Source: Perognathus longimembris pacificus (lineage: Eukaryota > Chordata > Mammalia > Rodentia > Heteromyidae). From it: a stretch of DNA of 64,000 bases. Of the stretch, positions 43,691 through 55,559 are shown piece by piece; the first letter of the stretch is position 1; the number at the start of each line of letters is the position of its first letter. The translations under genes were made by a program, and so were the position numbers. The stretch covers positions 12,049,086-12,113,085 of the forward strand of contig NC_063188.1 in assembly GCF_023159225.1 (NCBI RefSeq), read 5' to 3'. Under the pieces are notes generated by a model. It searched no databases, had not been told where the DNA came from, and saw nothing but the letters and a program-made list of their open reading frames with translations.

Positions 43691-45127
43691 GCACCTTTAT
43701 CCCAACAGTTTAAAAGGCCTTACAGAGCTATCAATTGATTCTCTTCTCTGTTTTTCCCTATTATTTTTTACGTACCATTTTTCTGACTGCTCCATTCATC
43801 TCTTCCATTTGAGGGCTGAAGGTAGAGGAAGTGGCAGGATTTTGTGGGGTGGATGGGTCTGCGATAATGGGAAATAGTGCTATTTGTTTTGTGAAAGCAA
43901 ACAATCTGGGGACACAAAATGAAATATTGCCCTTGAAGATGACAGGTATTTCCCCAGACATATATGACAAATATAACGCATACAAAGTAATATATTGCCT
44001 TTTTCAGTTTCAGAGACATTTCCCAATGGTAACTCATTTTACAGGTACCATAATTATCTCAGAATCCCTACAATGTACTTTTCCTTTGATTCCCTGAGGC
44101 CATTATAGTCTTCCTTTATTACCAAACATCTCAAAGTATCTCTATTTGGAGATATTACTTATGCATTTTAACCTCTTAAAACAATTTCTTCATATTTCTA
44201 TGACTACTCCCCTTTGGGCAACAAAGTTATAAAGATGAACTCACGCTGAAGCCATTCCAGGAAATGTAGGAAATTTATTTTACTGGAAAATCCATAGCCT
44301 AGAATGGAGGCACAAAGGGTTTCTACTTCTTTTTTTTTTCTATGGCTTCTTGCCATCCTTTCTATTCAGAACTCAGGCAAAGGTTAATTGAGCAAAAGGA
44401 AGCTCAGTTGTCTTGGTGAAGACAAGAGTTGGGGAGGCAAAGGCTGTGTCTGGACACAGTCCATTTTACTAAGTTCCAGTGGACTTCATGTCAATCCAAT
44501 TGTACTGTTCTGAAGTTGGTTGGCCTGCCAAGTCCCTTTCCCTCTGATTCACCACTGAAGCCTTCTGTTTGGGAACACATAGCCGCCTCTGTCTGATTCC
44601 CTTCTTATGCTTCCAGATTAGATGGCCTGTGGCCTGAAAAAGAGTCAGTCTCCATTCATCAGTTGCTCTTTTGAGATGGAGGAAAGCAATAAACGTCTAA
44701 GGGAACTTGGGAAAGAATCTGAAGCATTTACCTTGATGAGAAGTTCTGCTAATCAAATCACAGCAATGGCTGTTCTTAGCATATTGCCATTTAGATGGGC
44801 TTTGGAGGACCTAAGTTGAGGATACAACTTGTGAAGCACCTTTTGCCACTTTAGTTTTCTGAAATAAGCATTCTGTGACTCTTAAGGCTTGCAAGTCCAT
44901 GAGTTTAATGTACATGTCCATTTCACTTTGCAGAAGTCATTTACAGGCAAGGGGAGTGAGAGCTGGTCTCCCTTACCTTCTCTTTGGTCTGTCCCTTGCT
45001 CGTGGTTCCAGTGCAGATGGTTTGTCTACAAAGTGTGCTGTCTGGCCTAGCTCATAAGCCCATTAGAGTAGGAAGGAGTTCTGCTTTCTTAAAAATCTTA
45101 GCAATGTCATCTATTGTGTTGCTTTGC
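43691..45127. other. Intronic sequence with no recognisable feature
   Basis: 1.4 kb; several short open frames on both strands have no motif or splice context. Confidence 0.55.
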
Positions 45128-45356
45128 TTTTTTTGTTGCTGTTGGTTGTGGGGCTTGAAGTCAGGGCCTGGGCACTGTCCCTAGCCTTTTTGTACTCAAG
45201 GCTAGTAGTGCTCTACCATTTGAGCCACAGTACCACTTCTGGTATTTACTTTAATTGGAGCTAAGAGTCTCACAGAGACTTTCCTGCCTGGGGTGCCTTT
45301 GAACTGAGATTTTTAGATCTCAGCTTCCTGACTAACTAACTATGCACACAGCTTGA
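45128..45356 (-). repeat. Composite SINE, reversed
   Basis: GTTGTGGGGCTTGAAGTCAG ... GATCTCAGCTTCCTGACTAA; the last head bases are diverged. Confidence 0.85.
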
Positions 45357-45374
45357 TTTGCTTTGTTTTATTTT

Positions 45375-45430
45375 TTGTTTGTTTTCTTTGAAATGGGCTT
45401 TCACTATGTAACCTAGGTTGGCCTTGAATT
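45375..45430 (-). repeat. B1-like fragment, reversed
   Basis: GGGCTTTCACTATGTAACCT and AGGTTGGCCTTGAATTG match the internal part of reversed B1/Alu. It is cut by the next SINE. Confidence 0.65.
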
Positions 45431-45655
45431 GTTTTTTTTTTTTGTCTTTTGTGGGGCTTCAATCCCAGGCCTGGGTGCTGTCTCTGAGCTAGTGCTCTAC
45501 CACTTGAGCTATGGCACTACTAGTTTTTTGGAGGTTGGTTGCTAGTAAGTTTCATGACCTTTCCTACCCAGGCTGGCCTTGAACTGCAGTCCTCAGTTTT
45601 CAGCCTCCTGAGTAGCTAGGATTACAGGAGTAAGCCACCAGGGCCTGGCTTAACC
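45431..45655 (-). repeat. Composite SINE, reversed
   Basis: T-run, GTGGGGCTTCAATCCCAGGC, to GTAAGCCACCAGGGCCTGGC. Confidence 0.87.
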
Positions 45656-45663
45656 TTGAACGC

Positions 45664-45680
45664 ATGTGTGTGTGTGTGCA

Positions 45681-45722
<42 letters not shown>

Positions 45723-45725
45723 TAT
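45664..45725. repeat. (TG)n microsatellite
   Basis: TG repeats with a central CACACG interruption. Confidence 0.93.
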
Positions 45726-45880
45726 TGGGCATTGAATTCAGGGCTTAGATGCTCTCCCTTAGCTTTTTAGCTCACGGCTGGTGCTCTACTTCTGGAGATG
45801 AGTCTCATGGACTTTCTTGCCTGGGCTGGCTTTGAATTGTGATCCTGAGTTTACAGGATTACAGGTGCCTAGCTGGCTTT
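45726..45880 (-). repeat. Composite SINE, reversed, partly deleted
   Basis: GGCATTGAATTCAGGGCTTA, GGAGATGAGTCTCATGGACT and GGATTACAGGTGCCTAGC; both halves are shortened. Confidence 0.8.
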
Positions 45881-45901
45881 GAACAGTTCAGCTCCTGTCT
45901 T

Positions 45902-47621
45902 TTTTTTTTTTTTTCAAATTTTTATTATCAAACTGATGTACAGAGAGGTTACAGTTTCATACGTTAGGCATTGGATACATTTCTTGTACTGTTTGTTACC
46001 TTGTCCCTCATACCCCCCTCCCTCCCCCCCTTTCCCTTCCCCCCCGCCCCCCGGAGGTGTTCAGTTCACTTACACCAAACAGTTTTGCAAGTATTGCTTT
46101 TGTGGTTGTTTCTCTTTTTTTACCCTGTGTCTCTCAAATTTGGTATTCCCTTTGAATTTCCTACTTCCAATACCAGTAAACACGGTTTCCAATATACTCA
46201 GATAAGATTACAGAGATAGTGTAGGTACAACCACAGGAAGGTGATACAAGAACATCATCAATAATAGAAGCTACAGATACACATAGGACTTTGAAAGTAG
46301 TTACAACTGTGATATAACAATTGTTTCCATAACATGGAGTTCATTTCACTTAGCATCATCTTTTGTGTTCATAAGGGTATAGCTATTGGGCATTGTGATG
46401 CTCTGCTATGACTTGCCTAAACCTGTACTAATTATTCCCAATAAGGGAGACCATAGAGTCCATGTTTCTTTGGGTCTGGCTCACTTCACTTAGTATAACT
46501 TTTTCCAAGTCCTTCCATTTCCTTACAAATGGGACAATGTCATTCTTTCTGATAGAGGCATAAAATTCCATTGTGTATATGTACCACATTTTCCTGATCC
46601 ATTCGTCTACTGAGGGGCATCTGGGTTGGTTCCAGATTCTCGCTATGACAAATTGTGCTGCAATGAACATTGTTGTGCTGGTGGCATTACTGTGATTTTG
46701 TTTGTGGTCTTTTGGATAGATACCCAAAAGTGGGGTTGCTGGGTCATAGGGGAGTTCTATATTTAGCCTTCTGAGGAATCTCCATACTGCTTGCCAGAGT
46801 GGCTGAACCAGTTTACATTCCCACCAACAATGAAGTAGGGTTCCCTTTTGGCCACATCCCCTCCAACAATTGTTATTATTAGTTTTCTTGATATACGACA
46901 TTCTTGCTGGGGTGAGATGGAATCTCAATGTTGTTTTGATTTGCATTTCCTTTATGGCCAGTGATGTAGAGCATTTTTTCATATGTCTCTTGGCCATTCT
47001 CATTTCCTCATCAGAAAAGTTTCTTTGTAAGTCTTTAGCCCACTTGATGAGGGGGTTATTGGTTCTTTGCGGTTTTGTTTTGGAAGAAGGTAATTTTTTT
47101 AGTTCTGCATATATTTTAGAGATGAGGCCTTTGTCGGTTGAATGGCCTGTAAAGATCTTCTCCCAGTCCGTGGGCTTTCTGTTTATCTTGCGAGCTATGT
47201 CCTTTGCAGTGCAGAAGCTCTGCAGTTTGATGCAGTCCCATTTGTCCAACCTTTCTTTGATTTGTAGCCTTTCTGGGTCATTGTTAAGAAAGTTCCGTCC
47301 TGCGCCAAGGAGCCCAAGTGTTTCTCCTACTCCTTCCTTCAGTGTTTTCAGGGTGTCTGTTTTGATTTCAAGGTCTTTAATCCATTTGGAATTGATTTTG
47401 GTGCAGGGTGATATATAAGGATCTAGTTTTAGTGTGTTGCATGTGTTGAGCCAGTTTTGCCAGCACCATTTGTTAAAGAGGCTATCTTTCTTCCATACTA
47501 TTGTTTTATCTCCTTTATCAAAGATTAAGTAGGCGTAGTTCTGTGGGTTCAATTCTGGGTCTTCAATTCTGTTCCATTGGTCTTCAGGCCTGTTCCGGTG
47601 CCAGTACCAAGCTGTTTTTAT
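45902..47621 (-). mobile_element. Young 5'-truncated L1 with open ORF2 C-terminal part
   Basis: A perfect 15-bp target-site duplication, TTCAGCTCCTGTCTT, lies at 45887-45901 and 47622-47636. From the truncation the ORF2 frame is open for about 397 codons to the stop at 46428, beginning IKTAWYWHRNRPEDQWNRIE. It carries the ORF2 C-terminal cysteine motif C-x3-C-x7-H-x4-C ([18 protein letters not shown]) and [20 protein letters not shown]. The endonuclease and RT domains are absent, so it is not mobile. The first 11 residues of the apparent frame (from 47654) come from flanking DNA. The 3'UTR (45902-46427) has a G-rich strand. Confidence 0.95.
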
Positions 47622-47804
47622 TTCAGCTCCTGTCTTGACACCTCTTGATTGCACACCCAGAAAAAGAAGTTGAAATCATAGACTGTTTCAATGCAGAGGG
47701 AGGTTGGATTGTATGACCATGGAATTCATGTTGAATTGTTTTATAATCACATTGTATGATAAAAAATAATATCTGTAATCTTTCTAATTAAAAATTTCCT
47801 TTAG

Positions 47805-47877
47805 GACTGGGATGGAGGTCAGCATTGGAGCGCTTGCTTAGTATGCACCAGGCCCTGGCTTTTATCTCCAGCACTTC
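47805..47877 (+). repeat. Solo ID-type SINE monomer
   Basis: GACTGGGATGGAGGTCAGCA, GAGCGCTTGCTTAGTATGCA, CCAGGCCCTGG, followed by a C-run rather than A. Confidence 0.75.
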
Positions 47878-48087
47878 CCCCCCCCCCCGCCTCAGGCAAT
47901 GGCTGTTCTTTTTTATTCTTTATGTCTATAATTCATGTAGTACGATAGTTAAAGACAACAGTATGTAAAGGGAAGGTAAGAATACGATATGACTCATTAG
48001 CAGACATGGTCTTTTCAAAGTACAAATAAAAAGAGCATTAGAAGCTTTTATGCCCTATTGAATGTAAGAGGGAAGGCACAACACCAC

Positions 48088-48400
48088 CCATTTTTAATAA
48101 TTACTTTATTGTTGTTTTCGAGGCGATATACAGGGGGATTCCCTTGATATACGTCAGGTAATAAGTACATTTCCTTCCTTTTGCATCGTGTCATCTGTTC
48201 CCTCCTTCTCTCCCATTCCTTCCCTCCCATTTCTGCCTGACGTGCTTCACTTTCAGCAGTGTCCACACCAGCCAATGGGCTCCACCACTGCACTTTTTCA
48301 CTCATTTCCCGCTGATTCTGTGCCCTCCCCCCACCTTCCCTCAGCTGTGCACGCAACGCCATCCTTTCTGTGTTATAATACAGAGTGAATAGGCAACCAA
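48088..48400 (-). repeat. Old L1 3'UTR-like sequence, reversed
   Basis: TTTTAATAATTACTTTATTG, then GGCGATATACAGGGGGATTC and GTCAGGTAATAAGTACATTT, follow the 3'-end order of other reversed L1s here but are much diverged. Confidence 0.6.
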
Positions 48401-48743
48401 ATCAATACTTTCAATAAAGCCATCTGTATATGAGTTTTGCCCCCTCATAAAATATGCTAGTCATGAATTCGAGGATAGTTCTCTCCATTCCTGTGAATAA
48501 AAAGCAATGACGAGGTTGAGCATGATGTAAGTCAATAATTTGAATTATTGTAGTGAGCGATAGTCTAGGTCAGCAGACTTGAGATGATGATGGTGATGAT
48601 AATGAGCTTCAGACATTATGTGACACTGCATAGAGACTAGGAGACAGAGGAGTCAGAATGGTTTTATTAACGGATTTGCAGTCTGTGCTTTATTGAGATA
48701 TAATTCACATACCATAAAATTCATCAGTTCGCTGTTTTTCAGT

Positions 48744-48944
48744 TGTTGTTTTTTTGCCAGTCCTGGGGTTTGGACTCAGGGCCTGAGCACTGTCCCTGGC
48801 TTCTTTTTGCTCAAGGCTAGCACTCTACCACTTGAGCCACAACGCCACTTCTGGCTTTTTCTATATATGTAGGGCTGAGGAATTGAACCCAGGACTTCAT
48901 GTGTACGAGGCAAGCACTCTACCACTAGGCCATATTCCCAGCCC
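48744..48944 (-). repeat. IDL-Geo SINE, reversed
   Basis: GCCAGTCCTGGGGTTTGGAC to GGCCATATTCCCAGCCCC, a complete dimer. Confidence 0.92.
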
Positions 48945-49024
48945 CTTCCTGTTTTTTAAAAAATATGTTAACATGTTATGGCATAGCATGTTATGCCATG
49001 ATCACCATTCTCTACTCTAATTTT

Positions 49025-49266
49025 TCTTTTTTCTCTTGTCGGTTGTGGAGCTTGAACTCAGAGCCTGGGCACTGTCCCTGAGCTCTTCAGTTCAAGGCTA
49101 GCACTCTACCACTTCAAGACATAGCACAACTTGTGGTTTTCTGGTAGTTAATTGGAGATTAGAGTCTCATGGGCTTTCCGGCCTGGGCTGGCTTGGATCC
49201 TCTGTCCTCAGATCTCAGCCTCCTGAATAGGTAGAATTACAAGTGTGAGCCACCAGTGCTCGGTTT
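49025..49266 (-). repeat. Composite SINE with 14-bp target-site duplication, reversed
   Basis: TCTACTCTAATTTT at 49011-49024 and 49267-49280 flanks it, showing that composite SINEs also insert with L1-type duplications. Confidence 0.9.
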
Positions 49267-50347
49267 TCTACTCTAATTTTATATCATTTTTATTACTTCC
49301 CTAAGAAATCTCAGTAGGAATCCCTGCTTTCTTCATTCTCTGTTAACCACTTACTTCCTTTCTGTTTCTTTAGATGTTGCCTGTTCTAGAAGTTTCATAT
49401 AAATAAAATTATATAATAATGGCACTTTATATGCCACCTCTTTCACTTAGTATAATACTTTCTAAGTTCATCCATTTGTAGAGTACATTAGTCCTTTTTC
49501 CTTTGTATGGCCGAATAACATTCCATTATATGGATATACCAGTTTTGGTTTATCCACTTAGCAATTATTGGACCACCCAATAATGTTACTGCTACCATTA
49601 ATGTGCAAAGTTTTGTTTGGACATATATTTTCCTTTCTTGCACACTGGAAATCATAACTTATGTCTGACATTTTGATGTGCTTCATGTAGCTAAATTTTT
49701 GTGAATTTTGCAGATCTTTTCTAAGAACTAAAATTTTCTTGCTTTTCTCTATTATTTTTCTATTCTCAGTCTCATCAGGTTCTAGTTCTTATTATTCCTT
49801 TCTTATGTTTAATTTACTCTTCTTTTTCTAGTTTCTCAAAGTGAAAGTGAAAGTTACTATGAGATCTTTTTTCTTTTTGTTAATGTAGACTACTTTGAGA
49901 GCAGTTTTAGGTTCACAGTAAAACTGAATAGAAAGTACAGGGAATTTCCTGCCACCGTGCACAACTTCCCCCTCTATGAGCATCCAACACCCTAGTTTTT
50001 GCTACAAGCAATGAACCTACATCCATAGGCCATAGTTTACAGCAAAATCCATTTTTGGGTTGTAAAATCTATAGATTGTAGAACCTATATATGGTACATA
50101 GCCACAATCATGGTATCATACCAAAAAGTTTCACTATCATAAAAATTCTCTCTGCTTTATCTCTTTATCCCTGCCTCCAGCCATTATCCTGTGGTAGCCA
50201 CCAATATTTTCAAGGTCTTCCTAGTGACTTTTTCTGAACATCATCTAGTTGGAACTAGACAATATGTAGCCTTTAAATATTGGATTTTTTCTTTTGGAGC
50301 TGATAATGGGACTTTGACTCAGGGACAGCACGTGGTCCCGTAGCTTT

Positions 50348-50555
50348 TTTTTTTTTTTTGCACCAGTCCTGGCTGGGGCTTGGACTCAGGGCCTGAGCAC
50401 TGTCCCTGGCTTCTTTTTGCTCAAGGCTAGTACTCTGCCACTTGAGCCACAGCGCCATTTCTCGCTTTTTCTGTGTATATGGTACCGAGGAATTGAACCC
50501 AGGGCTTCATGCATGCTAGGCAAGCACTCCACCACTAAGCCACGTTCCCAGCCCT
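50348..50555 (-). repeat. IDL-Geo SINE, reversed
   Basis: Flanking GTCCCGTAGCTTTTT and GTCCTTTAGCTTTTT are a diverged duplication within an older SINE remnant (50290-50347 and 50556-50610). Confidence 0.9.
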
Positions 50556-50610
50556 GTCCTTTAGCTTTTTTTTTTTTTAAAGCTCAAGACTGACACTCTA
50601 CCATTTGATG

Positions 50611-50929
50611 ATTAATATGTTTGCTCAATATCTTGATGATTTCACTACCCTTTTGTCTTGATTATAAAATTAGTAGATGAAAGAGCTACATTTAAGATGA
50701 TTTTTACCCTAGAAATGGACTTGCTTCCGCTATTGAAAGTGTATTTCTTTTCTGATAAACTTTCTTATCACTTTCACTACATCTTTCTTGAATTTTGCTT
50801 GGATTCTCCTCTCACTAGCCACAAAAATCAAACCTAATAGATATGCCTACTATCTAATAACAACCCTATACCCACTAAGAGGGAACAGTTGATCAACTGA
50901 AAGTAATTTAATAACATTGTCCACCTTCC
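50611..50929. other. Intronic sequence with no recognisable feature
   Basis: Nothing recognised. Confidence 0.55.
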
Positions 50930-51013
50930 AACCTTGAGTTCTTTGTTTGAACTCAGGGCTTTACACTTTCTAGTTAGGAACTTACCACTTGAGCCATATC
51001 TCTAGCTCTTTTT
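50930..51013 (-). repeat. ID-like monomer, reversed, degenerate
   Basis: TTGAACTCAGGGCTTTACAC ... CTTACCACTTGAGCCATATC, CTAGCTC; box B and box A remnants. Confidence 0.55.
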
Positions 51014-51034
51014 ACTTTTATTTTTGAGATTGGA

Positions 51035-51036
<2 letters not shown>

Positions 51037-51091
<55 letters not shown>

Positions 51092-51096
51092 CGCGC
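51037..51096. repeat. (GT)n(GC)n microsatellite
   Basis: About 23 GT units then CGCGCGCGCGC, at the tail of the following reversed SINE. Confidence 0.95.
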
Positions 51097-51346
51097 TGGT
51101 CTTGTGGCTTGAAGTTAGGGCCTGGGTGCTGTCTTTGAACATTTTGCTCAAGACTACCACCCAACCACTTGAGCCATAGCACCACTTCCAGCTTTTTGGT
51201 GGTTAATTAGAGATAAGAGTCTCATATACTTTCCTGTCTGGGCTGGCTTTGAACTATGATTCTCAGATGTCAGCATCCTGAGTAGCTAGGATTACAGGCA
51301 TGAGCTACCGGTTAGGATTATAAGCATGAGTTATTGCTACTTGGCT
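51097..51346 (-). repeat. Composite SINE, reversed, with short duplication at its 5' end
   Basis: A complete dimer. TAGGATTACAGGCATGAGCT is followed by a diverged second copy (TAGGATTATAAGCATGAGTT). Confidence 0.87.
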
Positions 51347-51650
51347 TTCCCTGGAATTGGATATTTCCTTTTCTTCACACGGAAGGCTGGAGCTGGCTAG
51401 AGTTGAGTATCTCCCTTTGCCATGTCCATTAGAAACTCATGAAATACTAATGGATTCTGTGCTGGTAAACTAGTTTCTATTGAGGACAGGCCCTGTGAAG
51501 AACAGAATGCTTTGAGATAGTAATGGCTGCTTTCTTCCTCCCCTCCCTGAAACATGGGGATATTTCTTCTCTTTTTTTTTTTTTTCCACTGGAACAACCC
51601 CATATGCCTGCTAGAAGAAAACTCATTAAAGTGTGACTGTGTGCTTCTTC
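51347..51650. other. Intronic sequence with no recognisable feature
   Basis: Nothing recognised apart from T-rich and CTT-repeat text at 51571-51660. Confidence 0.5.
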
Positions 51651-51860
51651 TTCTTCTTCTTTTTTTTTTTTTTTGCCAGTCCTGGGCTTGAACTCAGGAC
51701 CTGGGCACTGTCCCTGGCTTCTCTTTGCTCAAGGCTAGCACTCTGCCACTTGAGCCACAGCGCCACTTCTGGCCTTTTCTGTTTATGTGGTACTGAAGAA
51801 TCAACCCAGAGCGTCATGCATGCTAGGCAAGCACTCTACCACTAAGCCACATTCCCAGCC
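51651..51860 (-). repeat. IDL-Geo SINE, reversed, with (AAG)n tail
   Basis: CTTCTTCTTCTT plus T-run, then CCAGTCCTGGGCTTGAACTC to AAGCCACATTCCCAGCCC. Confidence 0.92.
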
Positions 51861-52390
51861 CGACTGTGCTCTTCTTAACGGGCTCTCAGGAGTTCCCAAC
51901 TCTCAGTTTTGTCTGTATAGGGCCTCCAGCAATTTGTCAACTACACTGTAGGCTTTCCTACCCTGGTCCTAGTTCCCATGGAGGCTTCTTTTTGTGGGTC
52001 TCTGCCTTGGTAAGTTATAATTCACCTTATCAGCTTTTCTCTCTACCTTTTGGAATGGTAGTATTTTCTGTAATCATCCTTTTCTGATAGAGCAAAGAAA
52101 ACTTGTTTGCCTTTTCCCCCCCCATTTTGTCTAGATATTAATTTCTTGTTAGGATAATAATTTCCAAGCTCCTTGCATTCTAGACTGGAAATCAGAGAAG
52201 TCTTTTTCCTTTTTTTTTTTGTCATTTTCTTCTTTATTTTCACAGCACAAAAAGCAGCAAATAAATCTTTAATTAGGTGTTACCTAAATCATTCATCATA
52301 AAACTTAACATGATTCTTCTTTTTAACATGGGCATTAATAACAATAGCATTTCCTTTAAGCACCTGTTTAAGCTGTAGTACCTAAACACG
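51861..52390. other. Intronic sequence with no recognisable feature
   Basis: Nothing recognised. Confidence 0.55.
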
Positions 52391-52656
52391 TGTGTGTGTG
52401 TGTGTGTGTGCGTGTGTGCGTGTGTGTATACTTGTGCTTGTGCGCTGGTCCTGGAGTTTTAACTCAATGCCTGGTGTCTTTCCTTTAGCTTTTCAAGTCT
52501 GGTGTTTTACGACGAGTTATAGGTCCACTTATGGCATTTTGCTGATTACTTAGAGATGAGTCTCACAGACTTTCCTGACTGCTGACTTCAAGCCCACAAT
52601 CCATTGATCTCAGCCTCCTGAGTAGCTAGGATTACATGCATAAGCCACCAGGCACT

Positions 52657-52660
<4 letters not shown>
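52391..52660 (-). repeat. Composite SINE, reversed, with (CA)n tail
   Basis: (TG)n at 52391-52428, then GCTGGTCCTGGAGTTTTAAC to CATAAGCCACCAGGCACTGG. Confidence 0.85.

Positions 52661-52708
<48 letters not shown>
52659..52708. repeat. (TG)n microsatellite
   Basis: About 24 uninterrupted TG units just beyond the 5' end of the SINE. Confidence 0.95.
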
Positions 52709-52709
<1 letters not shown>

Positions 52710-52846
52710 CATTTTACTTCATTTTGAAATGGTTTTCTAGTATCTTGTGTTTTATTTGGCCTTTCTATAGGGGATAGCATTCCTACTACATCACTGGATT
52801 AATTCTAGAGAGCATCAGGGCCTTCAAACCTCTAGGCTTACAGTTT

Positions 52847-53035
52847 TATTTATCTATTTTTTTTGCCAGTCCTGGGCTTAGACTCAGGGCCTGAGCACTG
52901 TCCCTGGCTTCTTTTTGCTCAAGGCTAGCACTCTACCAACTTGAGCCACAGCACCACTTCTGGCCATTTTCTATATATGTGGTGCTGGGGAATCGAACCC
53001 AGGGCTTCTTGCATATGAGGTCATATCCCCAGCCC
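52847..53035 (-). repeat. IDL-Geo SINE with 10-bp duplication and internal deletion, reversed
   Basis: CTTACAGTTT at 52837-52846 and 53036-53045. About 15 bp of the IDL A-box region are missing (TATGAGGTCATATCC). Confidence 0.92.
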
Positions 53036-53045
53036 CTTACAGTTT

Positions 53046-53118
53046 CAGGGTCTCACTATGTAGCCCAGGCTGGCCTCAAATCTGTGATTTCCCCTGCCTC
53101 AGCCTTCTAAGTGCTAGA
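53046..53118 (-). repeat. B1-like fragment, reversed
   Basis: AGGGTCTCACTATGTAGCCC, AGGCTGGCCTCAAATC, CTCAGCCTTCTAAGTGCTAG: reversed B1/Alu. Confidence 0.8.
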
Positions 53119-53865
53119 TATAGTTTTACAGAATCATTTCTGAGGAATAAAGGAACTGAAAGTAGACATGTGTTTCTGGGGGTACTGGCTATAATTTGAG
53201 TGTTAGCTTTTGAAAATACCCTTGTGGATTTTGGCCTATGGCCACAAGTGATCCTCAACTAGGACGATATTGCCCTTCAGGTACTATTTGGCAATGTCTG
53301 TATACATTTTTGATTGTTGTGACTGAGATGTGTGATGGAATGCAGCTGGCATCTAGTAGGAAGAGAACTTGGATGCTGCTAAACATGCCATAATGCACAG
53401 GACATTCCCCCGTGACAGAAGAAATATCTCTAGTATGAAATGTCAATACTACTGCTATTGAGAAACATAATTTAATCCTCTTAACTTGGTCAAATTGGTT
53501 CCCACCCACCACTATCTGCCTGGGCAGCTTCTTACTACCTAGTCACAATGGTCTCTGATATAGCTTACATGTCATAATCTGACATGTCATGATCTCTTGA
53601 ACCTTAAAACCAAAGCAACCTGCCAGATGGTGGCAGAGTCAGGTCAACCATCCTCTATACCAGCTGTTTCCCAGTAAGCCACAGTTCCTTGGTCTTCCAC
53701 TTATTCCAACAAAAAATTGATCATCATGCATTGCCTTGTGAGTACAGCCAGCCTTTGATATTGACAAAGAATTGGTTCTATTACCCCAGTGACTACTAAA
53801 ATCTGTGACTGACCATTTGAAATGATAAGATATTGGCATAGAACATAGGCATACTATTATACTGA
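53119..53865. other. Intronic sequence with no recognisable feature
   Basis: Nothing recognised. Confidence 0.55.
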
Positions 53866-53902
<37 letters not shown>

Positions 53903-53927
53903 GTCTGTCTGTCTGTCTGTCTGTGTG
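53866..53927. repeat. (TATC)n(TGTC)n microsatellite
   Basis: About nine TATC units then five TGTC units. Confidence 0.95.
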
Positions 53928-54165
53928 CAGGCCAGTCATAGGTCTTAAACACAAGACCTGGATATGGTGTTTGAGCTTTTTTGCTCAAGGCTAGCACTCT
54001 ACCACCTGAGCCACAGCTCTACTTCTGGCTTTTTGATGCTTAACTGGTGATAAATGGTTCACAGGTTTTCTTCCCCAAGCTGGCTTTGAATCACAATCCT
54101 AAGATCTCAGCCTCCTGAGTAGCTAGGATTACAGATGTGAACCATTTGTGTCCAGCTCTGTCCCA
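53928..54165 (-). repeat. Composite SINE, reversed
   Basis: GGCCAGTCATAGGTCTTAAA ... CTCCTGAGTAGCTAGGATTA, TGTGAACCATTTGTGTCCAGC. Confidence 0.85.
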
Positions 54166-54394
54166 TATACTTTAATCTCTAGGTTTCCATATAGTAACTG
54201 ATCCCAAATGAACAGTTGCTGTACTGTATTGTTTAGGGAATAGTGGAAAGAAAAAATTCTTTAGTACAAATGAAATTTTATTTATTTATTTAAATTTCTA
54301 GTTTTAATAATAAATGTCTACTCTTTCATAGTCAATATAGCTGAAGATTTCTCAGTCTTCTAAATCTTGGCAAAGAACCAGCTTTGATTTTGTT

Positions 54395-54662
54395 TGAATT
54401 TTGTTGCTTAAGATCACAATTCTTACTTTTAACTGACAAATAAAATTGTATATCTTCATCATGTACAATATGTTTTAATTGTAAAATGGCTACATTGGGT
54501 TAATTAATACATACATTATTTCGTATATTTATTGTTTTTGTGAAAAGAACACTTAAAATATACTGTCAGTAATTTTGAATAACATGCTGCATGTTATTAA
54601 CCATAGTTATCATGTTATACATCCCTTGAACTTATTCTTCCTTATTGAAATTTGTAATCTTG
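54395..54662 (+). repeat. Ancient L1 3'UTR-like relic
   Basis: GTTAATTAATACATACATTA, GAAAAGAACACTTAAAATAT and CTTGAACTTATTC follow the order of mammalian L1M-type 3' sequence. Confidence 0.55.
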
Positions 54663-54673
54663 ACCAACATTAG

Positions 54674-54872
54674 TGGGGCTGGGAATGTGGCTTAGTAGTA
54701 GAGTGATTGCCTAGCATGCATGAAGACCTAGGTCCAATTTCCCAGTACCACATAAACAGAAAAAGCTGGAAGTGATGCTGTGTCTCAAGCAGTAGAGTGC
54801 TAGCCTTGAGCAATAGAAGTTCAGGGACAGTGCCCAAGCCCTGAGTCCAAGCCCCAGGACTGGCCCACAAAA
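54674..54872 (+). repeat. IDL-Geo SINE
   Basis: An older-subtype dimer, GGGGCTGGGAATGTGGCTTA to GCCCCAGGACTGGCCCAC. Confidence 0.9.
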
Positions 54873-55238
54873 ATTCACTGTATCTCCACTGGGTACTATC
54901 CCTTTGGTTTTTGCTAACAGACCTTTCCTCAGGATAAGAGTATAAAAAAAATGGGAGAATTTTGAGCAATACTATGTAAAGGGCAGGTCTTCTAGTTCTG
55001 GGTTACTGAAAACTTGCGTGAAATTTTGTGTTTTTGTGAGTCATATACCACAACCAGTTGTCATACAATTGTGAAGTACTTTGCTAGATTGAAGTAAAGT
55101 GCATTCATATTTTGTTCTACTTACAGTGATAGCCTAAGTGAAGAGGACCCCTTTGGAATTTGGTTAAAATGTCTAAGGCTATATTTGAACTTGGACTCTT
55201 TTGACAATCAAAATACCTTGATTTTTGCCTTTCCACAG

Positions 55239-55333
55239 GTGTTACAGAATATCTTGGACAATGAGAAAGAATATGCTAAAGAACTCCAGTCTCTGCTTGT
55301 TACTTACCTAAGACCTCTGCAGTCCAACAACAA
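55239..55333 (+). CDS. ARHGEF6: ARHGEF6 coding exon: start of DH (RhoGEF) domain
   Basis: 95 bp, phase 0 in and phase 2 out. It encodes [20 protein letters not shown] and then [11 protein letters not shown], about residues 245-275. This is the first conserved DH helix (CR1), with the E-x-x-Y-x-x-x-L pattern of Dbl-family exchange factors that contacts the GTPase switch regions. The acceptor is TTTCCACAG and the donor GTAAGA. Human has Thr where this sequence has Asn in LDNEKEY. The split Asn codon (AA plus T) is completed by the exon at 60432. Confidence 0.96.
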
Positions 55334-55559
55334 GTAAGATTTTAATTTTAAACCTCAAGTTAAATAAGGCCAGATTATGTCAGCATATGGAGTCATTACT
55401 CCATTACTCTTATGTCACTGAATAATTGATTTTGCCCTTTAGAAGAATTTCCACAGATCACAGGTTGCCAAGAACATGGTCAAGGCAACAGAAATTATGC
55501 AAGATGTTGCTTTTGGAAAGCTTAGCTGGCTTTTACGAGGGAGGGATAAACAGATCTGG

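Larger units (their letters stand above)
48684..50280 (-). mobile_element. Ancient L1 (L1M-like) remnants, reversed, interrupted by SINEs
   Basis: Pieces at 48684-48735 (TTGAGATATAATTCACATAC), 49281-49640 (CATTCCATTATATGGATATA...) and 49870-50280 (GAGCAGTTTTAGGTTCACAG ... ATCTAGTTGGAACTAGACAA) have the wording of mammalian-wide L1M 3' regions. They predate the rodent SINEs around them. Confidence 0.65.

Noticed and set aside
46428..47654. 408-codon frame as a host gene
   Set aside because: It is the ORF2 end of a truncated L1 with target-site duplication; the first 11 codons are flanking DNA.
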